A stretch of 64,000 bases of DNA from Rallus limicola (GCA_022605955.1 JAKCOZ010000018.1:2364001-2428000), one strand, 5' to 3'. Positions 49,429 to 62,999 are shown, counted from the stretch's first letter. Notes: a model not told the origin generated them from the sequence alone. Numbers and translations are program-made.

Positions 49429-50963
49429 AGGGACCATGGAGACAGAGTCCTTCCCACTGTGAGTGAAGATAAAGTTTGTGACCATCTAAGGAACCTGAAT
49501 ATAGACAAGTCTGTGGGACCTGATGAGATTGAAGCCATACAGTCCAGAGTCTTGAAGGAATTGGCTGATGTAGTCACCAAGCCACTCTCTGTATTTGAGA
49601 AGTCATGGTGGTCAGGTGCAGTCCCTAGTGAGTGGAATCATGGCCATTTTTAAAAAGGGTCAGAAGGAGAACTCTTCTAACAGATCCTCCTAGAAGCTAT
49701 GCTGAGACACACAGAGGACAGGGAGGAGATTTGAGACAGCCAGCATTGCTTTACTAGGGGCAAGTCCTGCCTGACCAACCTAGTGGCTTTCTACAATGGA
49801 GTGACTGCATCAGTGGACAAGGGAAGAGCTATGCATGTCATCTATCTGGATTTCTGCAAGGCCTTTGAGACAATCCCCCACAACATCCTTCTAAGTTGGA
49901 GAGATATTGATTTGATGGGTGGACTGTTGGAATTGGCTGAGGGTGGTGGGTCAATGGCTCTAAGTCCAGATGGAAGAGGGTGACAAGTAGAGTTCCTCAA
50001 GGGTCTGTGATAGGACCAGCACTGTCAAATATCTTCATTAATGATATTGATAATGGGATTGAGTGCACCTTCAGCAAATTTGCTGATGACACCAAGCTGA
50101 GTGGTGAAGTTAATGTGCCAGAGGGACAGGATACCATCCAGAGGGACCAGGGCAGGATGGAGAAGTGGGCCAAGGTGAACATCATGAGGTTAAACAAAGC
50201 CAAGTGCAGGGTCCCGCACCTGGGTTGGGACAATCCCCATTGTCCATACACATTAGGAGATGTGCTGGAAAGCAGCTCTGAGGAACAGGACTTGGGAGTA
50301 CTTGTGGATGAGAAGCTGGATATGAGCCACCAATGTGCATCTGCAACCCAGAAGGCCAGCTGCATTCTGGGCTGCATCACAAGTGGGGTCAGCAGATCGA
50401 GAGAGGGGATACTGCCCCTCTGCTCTGCTCTGGGGAGACCTCACCTGGAATACTGCATCCAGTTTTGGAGCTCTCAACACAAGAAGGACATGGAGCTGTT
50501 GGAGCGTGTCCAATGGAGGCCACAGAAATGATCCAAGGGCTGGAGCACCTCTGCTATGAAGCCAGGCTGAGAGAGTTGGGCTTGTTTAGCCAGGAGAAGA
50601 GAAGACTCCAGGAAGGACCTTATAGTGGTCTTCCATTCCCTGCAAGGTGCCTATAAGAAAGCTGGGGAAGAACTGTTCTTGAGGGCATGGAGCGATAGGA
50701 TGAGGGGTGATGGTTTTAAACTCGAAAAAGGGAGATTTAGTTTGGATATTAGGAAAAAAGTTCTTAAATATGAGGGTGGATCACTGGAACAGGTTGCCCA
50801 GAGACGTAGTGGAGGCCCCATCCCTGGAGACATTCAAGGTCAGGCTTGATGGGGCTCTGAGCAACCTGATCTAGTGAAGATGTCCCTGCTCACTGCAGGG
50901 GGATTGGACTAGATAACCTTTAAAGGTCCCTTCCAACCTTACACATTCTGTGATTCTAGGATG
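49429..50963 (+). mobile_element. CR1 LINE, 5'-truncated, 3' end intact
   Basis: A roughly 1.53-kb copy of a non-LTR retrotransposon of the CR1 clade. It starts inside the second open frame, runs through the reverse transcriptase domain and ends with the CR1 3' tail: GGATTGGACTAGATAACC, then AGGTCCCTTCCAACC, then two imperfect 8-base tail units (ATTCTGTG and ATTCTAGG). Truncation at the 5' end by incomplete reverse transcription is normal for CR1, and CR1 typically leaves no clear target duplication. Internal deletions and frameshifts show an old, immobile copy. The sense strand equals the window's plus strand, opposite to the three fragments. Confidence 0.97.
49459..50851 (+). pseudogene. 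decayed CR1 reverse transcriptase (ORF2) remnant
   Basis: The frame is broken into at least four pieces. Piece one (49459-49653) holds KSVGPDEI and RVLKELADVVTKPLS, the region before the polymerase fingers. A deletion follows, removing most of the next conserved block. Piece two (49783-49983) has the palm motif YLDFCKAF (49843-49866). Piece three (49980-50531) has VPQGSVIGP, the catalytic FADD box at 50079-50090, SKFADDTKL, and the thumb region LGVLVDEKLDMS. A one-base deletion near 50512 shifts the frame to GLEHLCYEARLRELGLFS, and another shift leads to the C-terminus near 50625-50849. The catalytic aspartates are present but the protein cannot be made as one chain. The endonuclease domain is absent because of 5' truncation. 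Confidence 0.93.
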
Positions 50964-51517
50964 TATCAGACTGCACTCCCCCCAGCTTTCCCCTTCACTC
51001 TCAGCTACGGAGACACGAGGTGTTCCCAGAGCAGAAGGGGACAAGCTCGCTCATTAAGAAGCAACCAAGTATCCTGGGAGCCCTCACAGGCTTCCTCCTC
51101 CAAAGCATACCCAACTTGGCCAGCTATTTCGTGGACCTTCTAAAGAAGATAACCCAGCTACTGATGCTGCAGACCAGAAGCACAAGAACCAGGCTTGGGC
51201 CTCATCCAACCAACACTATCAAGTCACACTGGATGGGGCAAGCACCTGCCTTACAATGATACCTACTGGTACCAGGACCTCTTTTTGCCCTTTTTTCCTC
51301 CAAGTGAAGCAGTGCTCAGATATGTCAGTGCTGTTTCTTGACCTCTGAAGATACACACCTACATGAACAATATTCTTGCATTATTTCTTCACATTCTGCT
51401 TAGGAATTGTCACTCAGTGAATAAAAACACATCTCCCAAGCTTTGTATGCACCAGGAGAAGGAGGTCTATTGCCCAAGGCTTCTCTTCTGATAAACCTAC
51501 ATTGTTATCTAGTTTGA

Positions 51518-51542
51518 TAAAAATAATAATAATAATAAAAAA
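51518..51542 (+). repeat. AAT microsatellite
   Basis: About five AAT units between short A runs. Simple tandem repeat, likely length-polymorphic. Confidence 0.9.
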
Positions 51543-54500
51543 TCAATCCAGTGCCTGTAGGAAAAAAAACACGTTGTGGCCTGTTCTCATGGACGGTATG
51601 AAAGCAGAACGTAACCACCAGTGATCCAGAGGAGTAGAATGCCAAGGCTGCTCAAAAGAGCAAGCTTGTTGTGGATTTTTTTCAGTGAAAGTGCAAACAT
51701 ACAATATAGCCAATCTTCTCTCTGAAACAGCCTTATCTTTCTTGTACTGTATATATACACCAGAAAAATGCTCTAATTCTGAATCTGTTTCCTTTACAGA
51801 TATCCTCAGACCCCTGTAGGGTTAGTCATTAGCATAGTTCACTTTATGTAAGGAGAATTGCACCAAGCTGAATAAACACCGCTGCGTCTCTAGCAACATG
51901 GAATAATTGGAGGAAAGTCCCCATCTAAACAGAAACATTTATCACACTTGCATTCAGTTTGAAAAGCCTGGCTCCCTGAAATCACACTGCATGTGCTGGT
52001 ACGTGGGGCTTGCTGTAGTACACGCTGTTTTCAGGAAACTGAGGATAATTTACCAACTAGGAGTTGTAAGGTTAGGAGTTCCCTGCAGTCCAGAGCGTTG
52101 TCTCTCACCAGGCTGTAACCACATCCACTTTGCTCATTTACAAGATACTAAATTACTAGGAAAAATGATGAACTTGAGACTGAGGGAAGCAACATCATCA
52201 TGCTCTGCATGCAGATATCCTGCAAACAGAGATTTCAAATCAGGAAAAGAAGTGACTGCAGTTAAGGCAGCAAAGGTGGCTGGAGACACTTTACAGTGGA
52301 GGTGATGATCATCACCACCAGATAATAAGGTTACAGACACTAAAGACAAATGGGAGAGGTGGACTGAAAGCAAAAGTTGGGAGCAGGAAGACATGCTGGA
52401 GAGTTACTGCTCGTGCATGGGGCACTTTTTCTTTGTCTGGCACAGTGATGCCTTATGAAGCCAGCTGAGAGCACAGATACGTGGCATGACTATTGTCTAA
52501 CAGCACCACAGCGCAAGTCATTGGGAGTGATTTATCACCCTGTGTGCAGTGGAAGTCAAGGCGACACATTTAAAAATAAATAACTCAGTTTAACTCCAAG
52601 GTAGAAGCTGGAATCTGAACACTGCCTTTACTTACCCACACACATATAAATAAGGGGTCCCTTCTCACGGTGCACACCGTGGTTTTTAATGTGCTCCTTC
52701 TAAGCCTGAGGCTTGAGTGTAGAGCAGGGGACAGCCAACTGCAGTAATGAGGGGGACTATTTTGGTCAGTATTTTAAAAGACATTTAACACTCCAGTTTG
52801 TTCAGATGATCCCAGCACTCCTAATGTGGGTCACTGGGCTTCCATAGGATTTTCTTGCTTCTTATCCACAGGGATGCACTAATGACAGTGGGAAAACAGA
52901 TTTCTAGGGAGGGTCCCTGCATAAGGAGCTGCGGGGTCTTTGTGGCAGCTGCATCCTTTTGACTAAACCCAGATGCTGCTTAAAATTCAGACCCACAAAT
53001 GCATGCTTTCCTCAGGTCTGGAGAACCAAGATCAATCTGAACATTTACACAGAAACTACAAGAAACATAAGTTCTCTGAGCCTAGTGTGTCCCACGTACA
53101 AGGTGTTTCTGGTTAGAAATGGGTTCTTGTGATGCACCTTCATGCTCCGTGTCGAGCTCTGAAATCACCTCCCGCTTTGGTAAAGCAGTTGCTAAGTAAG
53201 GAATCGAATGCAAGAGAACCAGTGGTTTAACAGCTGCAGAGTGAAAGTACTGAGTAATAAGCAAAGCACCAAGCAGAAACTACATCAAGCCATTATGAAA
53301 GTGTTCAATACAAATGAAAAAACTCCAAAGTTTAGTAAAATTGTATGGTTAACTGAGCTTATTTTTAAAGATACAAAGGTCAAATTGTGATAAGTTTTTC
53401 AAAACCTCTCAAAGCTTCTGTACCTTCATATCAGTTTGCAGCGCATTTGGCTTTGAAAATGAAGTAGGGGATTTGAGTTACAACCAACCCAACTGAGTAA
53501 TGCCAAATTTTGAATGAGTCAGCAAGCAATCACCAGTTGAACAAACAGTTGAGACTCAACTGCCTCCAGAAAGAGCTAATTTTCCTACACACACGCAAGA
53601 TCTGCCTGCTATTCCAGCACATAGCCCTGCAGCTCAATTAGTAGCTGCTGCAGTTACTAAACGAGGTCCTAAGGCAAAGCATCCTACCTCGCATTTCCAC
53701 TGATGAAGAGAAATGGTTTTGATTTGAATCAGTGTCCCTCAGGAGCTCTTCTCTACTGGCCACAAAAAAAAAGGAACCTGAAGCCTAATGTTAGACCCTG
53801 CTTTAAAAAGAGGGTCACATTTAGCAACAAGCAGAAGAGCTTCCTTAGAGACAGGGAGATGCATTTCCATACTTATTAACCACTAGCTTCACCGAGTGGG
53901 GCCACAAATGTCCTCTACCACATCCATTTTCTGTTTGGAATTCATTTTCCCTCATTTGCCCGTCAAAAATGTAGGCATTGAGTCTAAAGAACAGTCAGTG
54001 AAGAGCAGTAAGCCATTTATCCCATTTTCACTTCGATGGACAGATTGTCCTTTGGAGAAATGGATCACTCCCCATCGACTGTAACTGGGCCCTAGAGTAA
54101 AAGCTGCTCTCAACACATACCTCTGAGCCAGCTGGAGGTAGGGGAAATGAATCATACCAGGGGTACTCAGACAAATCCTACAGAGATAAAAAAGGAAAAA
54201 GAACCAAATGGCTGCCACTTAGAGGTAATAATCATTTGGGGGCTGCTGCAGCTGCACACTTTATGTTCCAGTGATAGACACTTGTCTGAAATTAGTACCT
54301 AACATCCAAATGCAAGCCCGAATGGATAATTCCTCCCAGATGCTCCACAGAGTATGAGTTTGGACTAGAAAGGTAATGCTTATCCAAAGCCGTGTTGAAA
54401 TAGGGTCAAGAGGTAAAAAAGCCCACGAGTATGTTAAACGGGCACTGACTATAAAAGACAGGTATGGGGTGGGATGGGTGCAGTCAACTGCAATAGCCCT

Positions 54501-57500
54501 TCATCTTCTGTCTTTTCCCAGGGAGATTGATTCCCACATTTACTGGCATGTCAGTGACAGAGCAGACAGCCTTGGGAAGTACAGGTGGGGGTACACCCTG
54601 CACCGGGGGAGCTGCCCGACTTCCACCTGATCTGCAGGTGGCAACTGGGCAACATGGAGGATGCCTGGAAAGGGTCATCTGTGCACATTTCACCACTCTA
54701 ATACGTCTCGATGAGCTGACAGAATGAGGTAGGAAAGCTGTGCAAACAATACTACAAGCAAAAGAACCCAGAAGCTAGAGGAACATCTAATCAAATTGAC
54801 CATTATTTGGGTAGTGGAAATCAGGACCAACTGGCATCCAAAATAAGGAAAAAAGGCCTGTTTCCTCTGTTGGGATTTTCAGAGTTAGTGCACTGAAAGG
54901 GAACTCTAAGCACCGCCCCAAAAGGCCACTAAGTCCTGCTTTACCACACAGGCTCTGCTCTGCTTCGCACACTTGCCCAGTTTTGGCCGCTGAAGCATCA
55001 CCAATCGCAGAGAACAGCTTTCCCTTCTCCACCCCCCTGTCTCTTTCTGCTGCACAAGCTCCATCTCATGGCCTTTTCGTGCTCAGGAGGGCTGACAAAA
55101 AATGGAGACCTTCCACCAGGGAACAAGCCAAAGCAGAGAGCCATGGCTGTCAGGGCTGACTTAGTCCACAGTCTTTACTTGCTACCGATGTTCTTTCAAC
55201 GTGGGAACTCTGAAAGAACCTGCTTAGTCTCCAGTTAATCTCCTCTCCTGCTGCTCTTCCAGACTTTCAAAACCAGAAGGGTAAGCACTTCTTGGTCATC
55301 CAAAAAGAACAACTATGGAACCAAACCTTTTTTTTACAATGAGAATGGCAGCTGAGCCAGGCAGACTGGGGGCAGCTGATGACTGGTATCCAGCACAGGA
55401 GCAAAGCTGTCTTACTGCTGTGGGGCTATGTAGCTCAGATGATCTATTACTTAGTGGTTCAAACTGCATCTAAGGACCAAGAAATTCAGCAAGAAAGGCT
55501 TCCTGGCCCCAAATAATTTGACTTGAAAGAAACACAGATGTAAAGCACATTTAAATGAGAGGACATCTTGATTTTAGATCTCCATTTGTTTCTGATAAGG
55601 TATTTTCAACTCATTATCTAAATTGTGATGTGGCTTTCGAGTTCTGCACTGATATGAGTGCTAACTAAGGCAGAGGAGGAATAACTAAAGATTTCACAGC
55701 AAGTCAACTCTGCAGACTACAGCTTGTTTAGTAATTACACTACATGAAACTACAGAAATTTTAAAGCAGCGTCATCTCTTTGAGTCCTATGCAACGGCTA
55801 ACTCCCAAACCCAAGTCATTAAAATGACAAGTCAAATAGGATTAAACAAGATTCAGATGTCTGTTCTGCACTGATTACAAGCTCACACCATTGCTCCCAG
55901 GGCATTTTCCTGATTGACAGCATACAAATAAGGGATGTTCAGGACTGACCTGATTCTCCTTGTTGACATACCTGTTACGACATAGCTTCATTACTGCCCA
56001 ACATTCCCTACCCACCCCTGCCCCATGGACACAGGAGTAATGTATTCCAGGAAAGAGAGGTTTTAGGATAAGAAGCGAAGTTTCGCTGGGTTTCACCCAG
56101 AGCTCATTTCCAAAGGATAACTCCCAATTATTTATAGGAAACAAGTTGGCAAGTCAAGACCAAGAATGACAAGCAAGCCCTGAAGCACACACATGACACA
56201 TCTTATCTGAACATGGAGAAAGAAAGCAGGCTGTGCAATACTGTGCCCAAAGCCTGGCAATCACAAAATGAGCCAAGGACGAGAAGCAGCTAATCCCACC
56301 AGTTCATAGCTCTCCCATACTGAGAACTCTACACCAGTTACTGCTAATAGGGCAAGTTCTGGCATTCCAGGTGACTAAGGTTTGTTAACCAGTCTGGAAC
56401 AGGGGAAGTACCTACAAAGTCTTTGAGGTTGGGCTTTTTTGTTCCGAACCTCTCCATGAACATGTTCATGTTTAAATTGCCATTGACCTTTGGATACTTT
56501 AGTATGTAACACAAAAATTTTAAGCTCTTTTGCTTAGCAGCATAGGATGTCTGAAATATTTCCTTCTTTATCTGGTTTTGTAGCCAGCAGTTTTTAAGGA
56601 TTAAAAATGTTCTTGAAAATACCTTAAAATAACTCCTTAAGCTTTCTTCAGACTCTTGGGAGCATCGCTTACATGGTCAGATTCCTGAAGTCCTTAGCTC
56701 CTTGTGTTTCTCCATCTGTATGACAAAAGTACCAAAACCTTTTGTTGTCCCCTGAGCCCTCTGAGCTCTGCCAGACATGGGGACCTGACACCAAGTCGCT
56801 CCGTGGGGTTTCTCACTCGTGACCACTTCCCTGAACACAGAAGCATAATTTTTGTACACTGACTTTATGCCCTATGAGAGCACTTTGATTTGATTTTCCT
56901 GCGTGTCCCTGAGCACAAGGTTGTCCTTTGCCTTGTGCTAGGGCACAACCACACAGGCATATAAAGCTTAGTCTGCTCTCCAGTTGAGATTTTTCAAAGC
57001 TTCAGGCCTTAGGTGGAATCATGTGTCATGTACCAGCCTTGCTATGTGGAACAGTGTTTGATCCTGAACACTTCTGAACTTCACCTCACAGGGCACAGGA
57101 GATGTGGGACAAGATGTAATTAGCAGGGTCAGTGGCCTGCCATAGCCACGTTTCTTCTCCATGCCTTGGTGACACCAAGATGCTTGGATGGCCCTGCAGT
57201 AAGGTATGAGAAGAAATGAAAAAGATAGGGTCTACATAAAAAAAACCCCAACCAAAACCCAACTGTACAACCTCAGAAGTGTTACCAGGTATGGGGGGCA
57301 GAAGAGTTCTTGATAACAAATTTGGCTCTGAAATTAAATACATTACTATGAAAGTGTTTGGAGATCTGTGAGTAGAGGTGCTATCTTTCTGCACACAAAA
57401 ACATTTGGAAGGTGCTAAACACATCCCCTCCCCTGTATATGGAGTGCACAGCTTTTTATTGCCATTTCAAACTTCACCCAAAGATTTCAGGAAGTCCTGC

Positions 57501-58496
57501 AGCTTTACATGAACACACAGTGTACCAACATCCAAGTTAGAAATGATCCTACTTCACAGGGTTTTGTTTTTCTAAAGCCAAATCTTTGGAAAAGGTTTTC
57601 TGATGTCAACAGCCTTATTTATAGTTACAAGAGCTGTCTTTTGATGACTATATTCTGAAAAGAGGAAGCCATGGGGAGGCACAAGGGTAACACAGCCTCA
57701 GGGAAAGATCCGGTTTGCTGCTTTTATTAGGCACCAGCTCTGGAGAACGAGAGAGTCCAAGACCTTTGAATAAAAGGCTTATGGCCACCAAAATTTGAAG
57801 CATTCCATGAAAGCCTTCAGTTTTCACTGTGGCAGAAGAGGCAGGAATGACATTCAACAAGGAGGTTGGTGAATATTTTGAATTAGTGCTCCTTTCTGGG
57901 GAGAAACTCTCTTTTCCTGAGCAGGTGCAGACTGAAGGAGGGTCTCAATAGCTTCAGGGAACTTTTTGGGTGTTTTTCCAAATATTAAGCTTTGATGCCA
58001 CCACAGAGCTGAGATTATAACAATCTCTAGGATTTTATTCTAAATTTGCCTATGGGTTTACTTCCTTCCTAAGCACATAGGTCAGTTGTCATCTTTGTGC
58101 CACTACTAAACTGTCCTGGTATAAAGGTCTGCTTCAGCATCGGTTACTTTTTTCTAACCAGGAATGGAGTTGCTGGCAATAGAAAGACGCCCATAGTCCC
58201 TGCTGAACATCATCTTTGTGTCAAAGACTTCACAGCAATTTCATATCAATGATAATTCTTTATTCCCAAATAGTCCTCATACCTCTCCTCACATTAGGAA
58301 TTAACTTTATCCTTTCTAAACCACCCTACTCTGTTTTATAGAGAAGAAAAGAGAATGCACTCTAAGCCAATTTTTACATGTATTTAGGTACCTGTAAAGG
58401 CAGTTAGGCACCTGCTTGGATTTTAAGATGTGCCAGAACTGGTTAGGTGTTCAAATGAGATAAAAGACAACTGAAAATGCTCAAATACTTTTTTGG

Positions 58497-58508
58497 AAAA
58501 AAAAAAAA
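58497..58508 (+). repeat. 12-base A run
   Basis: Homopolymer of 12 adenines preceded by TTTTTTGG. No retrotransposon body is attached. Confidence 0.9.
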
Positions 58509-58820
58509 CCACAAACCAACCCTCCTGTCCAGTCCTATCTACATAACCTAAATCCCTCTGGCCATGCAGACAACAAAGGACATGTCCATGCTCACAGGGG
58601 GTGTCTGTCTGTCCCCAGGGATCAGAGTTTGAGACCGGTGATGTATCAGAGAGCAGAGGTGGCTGGGGATAGACAAAAAGACGTTTGCCTTAGGGGACAT
58701 TTAAACTAAGATCAGAGTTTCCACAGGCAGCAAATCTGCTCTGAAGTATTTCTCAGGTTTTACTTTTCTTGAGAAAGATAGGAAGAGGAGAAAGGCAGCC
58801 AGCCAGAGTGGCCCTTTATC

Positions 58821-58834
58821 ATTGCCATGGCAAC
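58821..58834. promoter_or_regulatory. RFX X-box-like palindromic site
   Basis: ATTGCCATGGCAAC contains the 12-bp palindrome TTGCCATGGCAA and matches the symmetric X-box (GTTRCC-spacer-GGYAAC) bound by RFX factors at 13 of 14 positions, the first base being A in place of G. RFX sites drive ciliary and other genes. The sequence match is clear; that it is bound in this distal setting is inference. Confidence 0.6.
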
Positions 58835-58839
58835 GGCCA

Positions 58840-60255
58840 TACACAGTAGGACTTCGGGGATAACGCCAGAGGGAATTCTTGCACAGAAAGATTAGTCAGC
58901 TCGACTCTGGATGTTATCTGCCCCTTTCAAACCCCAGCCCCTAAGACAAACAGGGACTTTTCCTGGAGACCCCTGACCGAGTAGCTGTCTCACCCCATTC
59001 AGCAGTGTTGGGCTGGAGCTGTCATCAATCACAGCTGTCAGAGAATAATTTGCTATAAATCGAGCAACTGACCAGACCAGCTGCCCTATTTGAGTTTTTA
59101 AAGATCTCCTATTTTTGAGCTTCTCTTTTTCTAGAGACAAAGTTCTGGCAAAGTATCCAAAACAAGTTAATGAGTTTCTGCTAGCGAAAGCTTTGATTTG
59201 CAGCCCAGCTCTTCTCTGTGAAGGGCTGAGGCAAGCTGGGAAGTCAGGAGAGAGATAATAATTCACCATGGGGGAGCAGGAACTTTGGTGCAGACAATAT
59301 TTTCTAGAAGCAGTAGCCATGAGCTGCCAAGCTGCAGGCAGACAAGGTGCTACCCGCATCCTCCCTGGCTGCTAGGTGGAGATGCAGGCACAGGCTCAGC
59401 ATGGCCCTGCATGCCCAGCCTGGTCCTCTGCTGTACTGGGAACCTGAGTGCACTCTTCTCTATGGGCTGAGATAGCTCTCCCCCTTCATTAGTGCACACT
59501 AGCAAGTTGTCAGTCTGTCACGTATCAGGAAGGGGAACCCGAGCTGAATCTCAAATCCTAATGCAAAACATTTAGGCTCCTGGGAGTTAATTGTCTCCCA
59601 AGAGAAAGCACTGGCAGAGAACTCTGCGATCATGCTCCTGTAGTTTCCATCCAACCATGAGCCAATGAGCCAAACGCTTCATTTCAGCAGGTGAGAAATC
59701 CTACAGTGAAGCAAACCAGAGGCACGGAGGGTTTATCCACTTGAGTTTGCTACATGTGTCCACTGCAACTGTGCCCTTCCTCCTCCTCCTCCTCACAGAG
59801 CTGCTCAGCAGACATGCTGGGGGGACGACACAGCATCATCGCAGCAAACCCAGACTCTTGCAAACAACCAGGACAAACTCCTCCCTGAAGCCTCTGCTTC
59901 CTTTAACACCTTAAATGGTGTCTGCCAAGGCTAAATGCTCTCATGAACAAAATAAAATCCAGGTGAACGACGCACTGAAGACCAAAGGGTGAAGTGAGAG
60001 TGGGTGAAAAGAGCTAGGGCTGGCAGCATAGAGATGCTGCAGGGAGTTACTTGGGCACTGCAGCAGCAAGATGGCCTGACAAGACACACATGTGGTTTAC
60101 CAGTAAGTGAAACAAGTTGGCTGGGAAATACCTGTTTCTGAGGAAGGACTAATGCAAATAGACTCACACAACTGCCAACGAAGATGCACTGAGCACTGAC
60201 TGCCCATGATAGGTGCACGGTGAAAATCTGAACAGTTATTTGATTTAAGCCTTTC
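58840..60255. other. non-coding stretch, no gene recognised
   Basis: Contains a minus-strand open frame of 155 codons (58892-59359) that resembles no family I know, and a TCC microsatellite at 59778-59794. The segment 59480-59640 has TGGGAG/CTCCCA arms around TTAATTGT (about 59580-59600) and CTAATGCAAAAC, a weak regulatory-like patch. Confidence 0.5.
59778..59794 (+). repeat. TCC microsatellite
   Basis: Five to six TCC units in a pyrimidine-rich stretch. On the minus strand this is a GGA repeat. Confidence 0.9.
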
Positions 60256-60261
60256 CTGGTC

Positions 60262-60505
60262 ACAGAATCCCCAGGATGGAACAGACCTATAAAATCAAGT
60301 ACAAACATACCTGTCCTCTACTAACCCATATCTCTAAGTACCTCATCTACTGGTCTTTTAAACACATCCAGGGATGGTGACTCAACCCCTCCCTGGGCAG
60401 CCTGTTCCACATCTCAACAACTCTTTCAGTGAAGAATTTTTTCCTGACACCTAATCTGAACCTGCCCTGGTGCAGCTTAAGGCCATTCCTGATCTCACCC
60501 TAGCT
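60262..60505 (-). mobile_element. CR1 LINE 3'-end fragment, old
   Basis: The plus strand reads CAGAATCC, ACACATCCAGGGATGG, CCTGGGCAGCCTGTTCCA, AGTGAAGAATTTTTTCCTGA and CTAATCTGAACCTGCCCTGG, which is the reverse complement of the CR1 ORF2 C-terminus and 3' tail. It is more diverged than the copies at 23881 and 42289 and has a different 3' body, so it belongs to another, probably older, CR1 subfamily. 5'-truncated at about 60505. Confidence 0.9.
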
Positions 60506-62995
60506 TTTAGTAAGCTTTTCTAAAATACTGCCAATCAATGAACTCTGTTGTTACCACAAACACCCAGAGAATAGAAACACACAGAAGTGAAATTCCATCA
60601 GTTCATATCACCATGAAATCCAGACTTTCATTCTTGTTCGGCCCCAAAACTGATCCTGAAGTGGAACTGAGCCATCTTCTGTCCACGTCTTGTAGCAGGT
60701 TACAGCCCTGACTCTGCTCTCACTGTGAGAATCCTTCCATCATAGCTAACAGAGTAAAACCCAGGGGGCAATGGGGTGCTCTACAGCTTTCTGCACTGTT
60801 ACGTGTTTCAGTTCTTTATAGACGAGTTGAAAGCAAAGAAAAACTCAGAGTTTAAAAGGTATCCTTCCCTGTGACATAGAAATGATGAGGATTTGCTAAA
60901 AACAATCCGTATCTCAAAACAATTATAAATAGTAGCTTTGATACTTGGAGGATAGCCACATTTTTGTAGCAAAAAATATAAACTTTTTCTTGCTTAAAAC
61001 CACTGTTTAAATCCTGGGCACTGCAGCATCATTCAGAATGGTGAGTATCTTTTATTAAGACTGCCATACCATTATACTTTTAATTTTCTTATCCAAGTGT
61101 AAACTTGAAATTTAATGCCAAAGGGTTATAATGTACTAAGCTTTCTTCATTGGTCAGACTACTCAATCTACTCAAAGACATTAGTGTTCAAGAAACCACC
61201 CTTTTGCAAGTGTCTGGGTGTTTCTATAGCTAAAATAAAGAAATCCCAGTATATTTCAATGTCCCATATATTTGATACATAGTCCAAATGGTTTTGGGAG
61301 GGTGTAAGAAGATGAGCATTAATTAAGTTTACTATTTGCATATCTAATCCTAACAGAGGAGCTGGGAGTACGTGCTGCCTCCCGCTTTGCACAGGAAATC
61401 CCTTGCAGCCTTCTGATCAATGTACTACACGTACAAGACAGAAAATGATGTTTCAGTTGATGAAAACTCAATTCCATCCTGGGAGGACTCCCAGACAGCC
61501 CCGCAGTTAACTAAGACCAAGACTTCCACCTGCTTTTCTTTACTGACGCTACAGTCAGGGAGCATCTCCAAACACACTAATTTAGCACGCGGCAGTGAGA
61601 TCGGTATTCTGCTGTAACTGTGACAGACACAGTAAATTTTGGAGACAGGCAGTCTCTGCTTTCAGTTTTTCCTCATGAAGTGTCTCCCCGTAGTGCCAGC
61701 AAGGAAAACCCAGCGTTAATTAGCAGCTCTGCAATCCATCAGCCTCATGAAAAATTGCCAATGTGCGGTTATTATCCTGCATTTCCCCCCAAACACTGGT
61801 TATGGCAGATTTTTAATTCTAATCATTCTTGTTGGCATATGCTAGAAGGTACATTTTTGAAGAGATGCTCTGAAGGATGTCAGGTGTTCAGGTACTTCTG
61901 TCTGCAGGTCTGTAATGCCCTGGGAAAGTGCTGCACAGGCAGTTGGCAACAGCTCAGGCACAAAATGCTCAGAGCATTGTCTCCCATTTTCTGGATACAT
62001 GACTGAGTAGGAAGAAGAGAAGGGAGTGAGAGTGTTTTCTAATACCAGATTAGCGTTTCTCACTTTTCAGACAAAGCATAAACTTCCCTTGCTAAGGTGA
62101 TATTTGTAAACTTCTAAAAATTCTATGGAAAACAGGCAATACATCATCACCTCATCAGGTCTGCACATAAAATATATATCTGGTTCTCTGAGTTCAAGAG
62201 GAGCCAAGAGAATCACCTCGGGGCTGTATAGGTCCCACCTGCCTGGGTGCTGGCAGACTGGGGATGGAGGTCAGCAGCAGGAACGAGGGCAGAGATTTGG
62301 AAGATGAGCAAAAATGGATCCAAAGCTTTGTCTGTCTCCTTTTCTTCTTGGAAGAATACATTTTTTTCCCTTGCTTTTGTATGTACAACAAGCCTGCCAT
62401 TATGAGAAAGCACCTTAAACAGTTGGTAGCAAACCACAGTTGTCCTTAAAAGAGATGTGGCCAGCCCCAGGCAAGCTGGCAGCTCAGTGCTGCAGGAACA
62501 TGTGCTTCCTACCTCCAAATGCACTGTGTACCCTGTGCCTGGTGCTGGTGAGTGGCAAAACAAATATACAATGCACATATGTACCCAAACATTAAGGCAA
62601 CACAACAGGCTACAGATAATCTACTGGTTTGTGCTGTGTGCCTCAGCTGCAAGGTATGTGTGTGCGTATATCTCTCAGTTTAAGGATGACAGATGAGGAT
62701 GTGATTGATGTAGGTCCCCAGAGCGTATAGCCACCAGCCAGGGGATGAGAAGTGCAGCCACCAGCTGTGTGACACATGCAACTCTGTAGGGACAGGGACA
62801 CACATCTCCTACAGCCAGGAGTAACATCAGGCAGCAGCAAACATCAAGACAAACCATTTTTCTGAGTGCTGCTGGCAGGCTGATCCCTGCCCATACGTCG
62901 CACCCCAGCTCGCATGCCGCTCCTCACCCTTGCCATGCTCCCCTCTGCTCTGTGCTCCTGTGTCCATCAGGAGACAGGGCAGGGTCTAAACAATT
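60506..62995. other. non-coding stretch, no gene recognised
   Basis: AT-rich at 60840-61150, with no open frame of note there. Frames of up to 130 codons near 61620-62600 overlap on both strands and are not recognised. No further repeat is seen. Confidence 0.5.
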
Positions 62996-62999
62996 TAAT

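Larger units (their letters stand above)
50964..58815. other. non-coding stretch, no gene recognised
   Basis: The longest simple region of the window without a called repeat besides short tracts. Open frames reach 132 codons (51907-52305, plus) with no recognised family. AT-rich pieces near 53300-53400 and 55540-55640 carry scattered TAAT cores but no obvious clustering. A block of T and A runs lies at 56560-56640. Confidence 0.5.

Noticed and set aside
49997..50380. 127-codon minus-strand frame inside the long CR1
   Set aside because: Antisense shadow of the reverse transcriptase frame.
58892..59359. 155-codon open frame on the minus strand
   Set aside because: No family resemblance and no promoter or splice context that I can support; consistent with chance.
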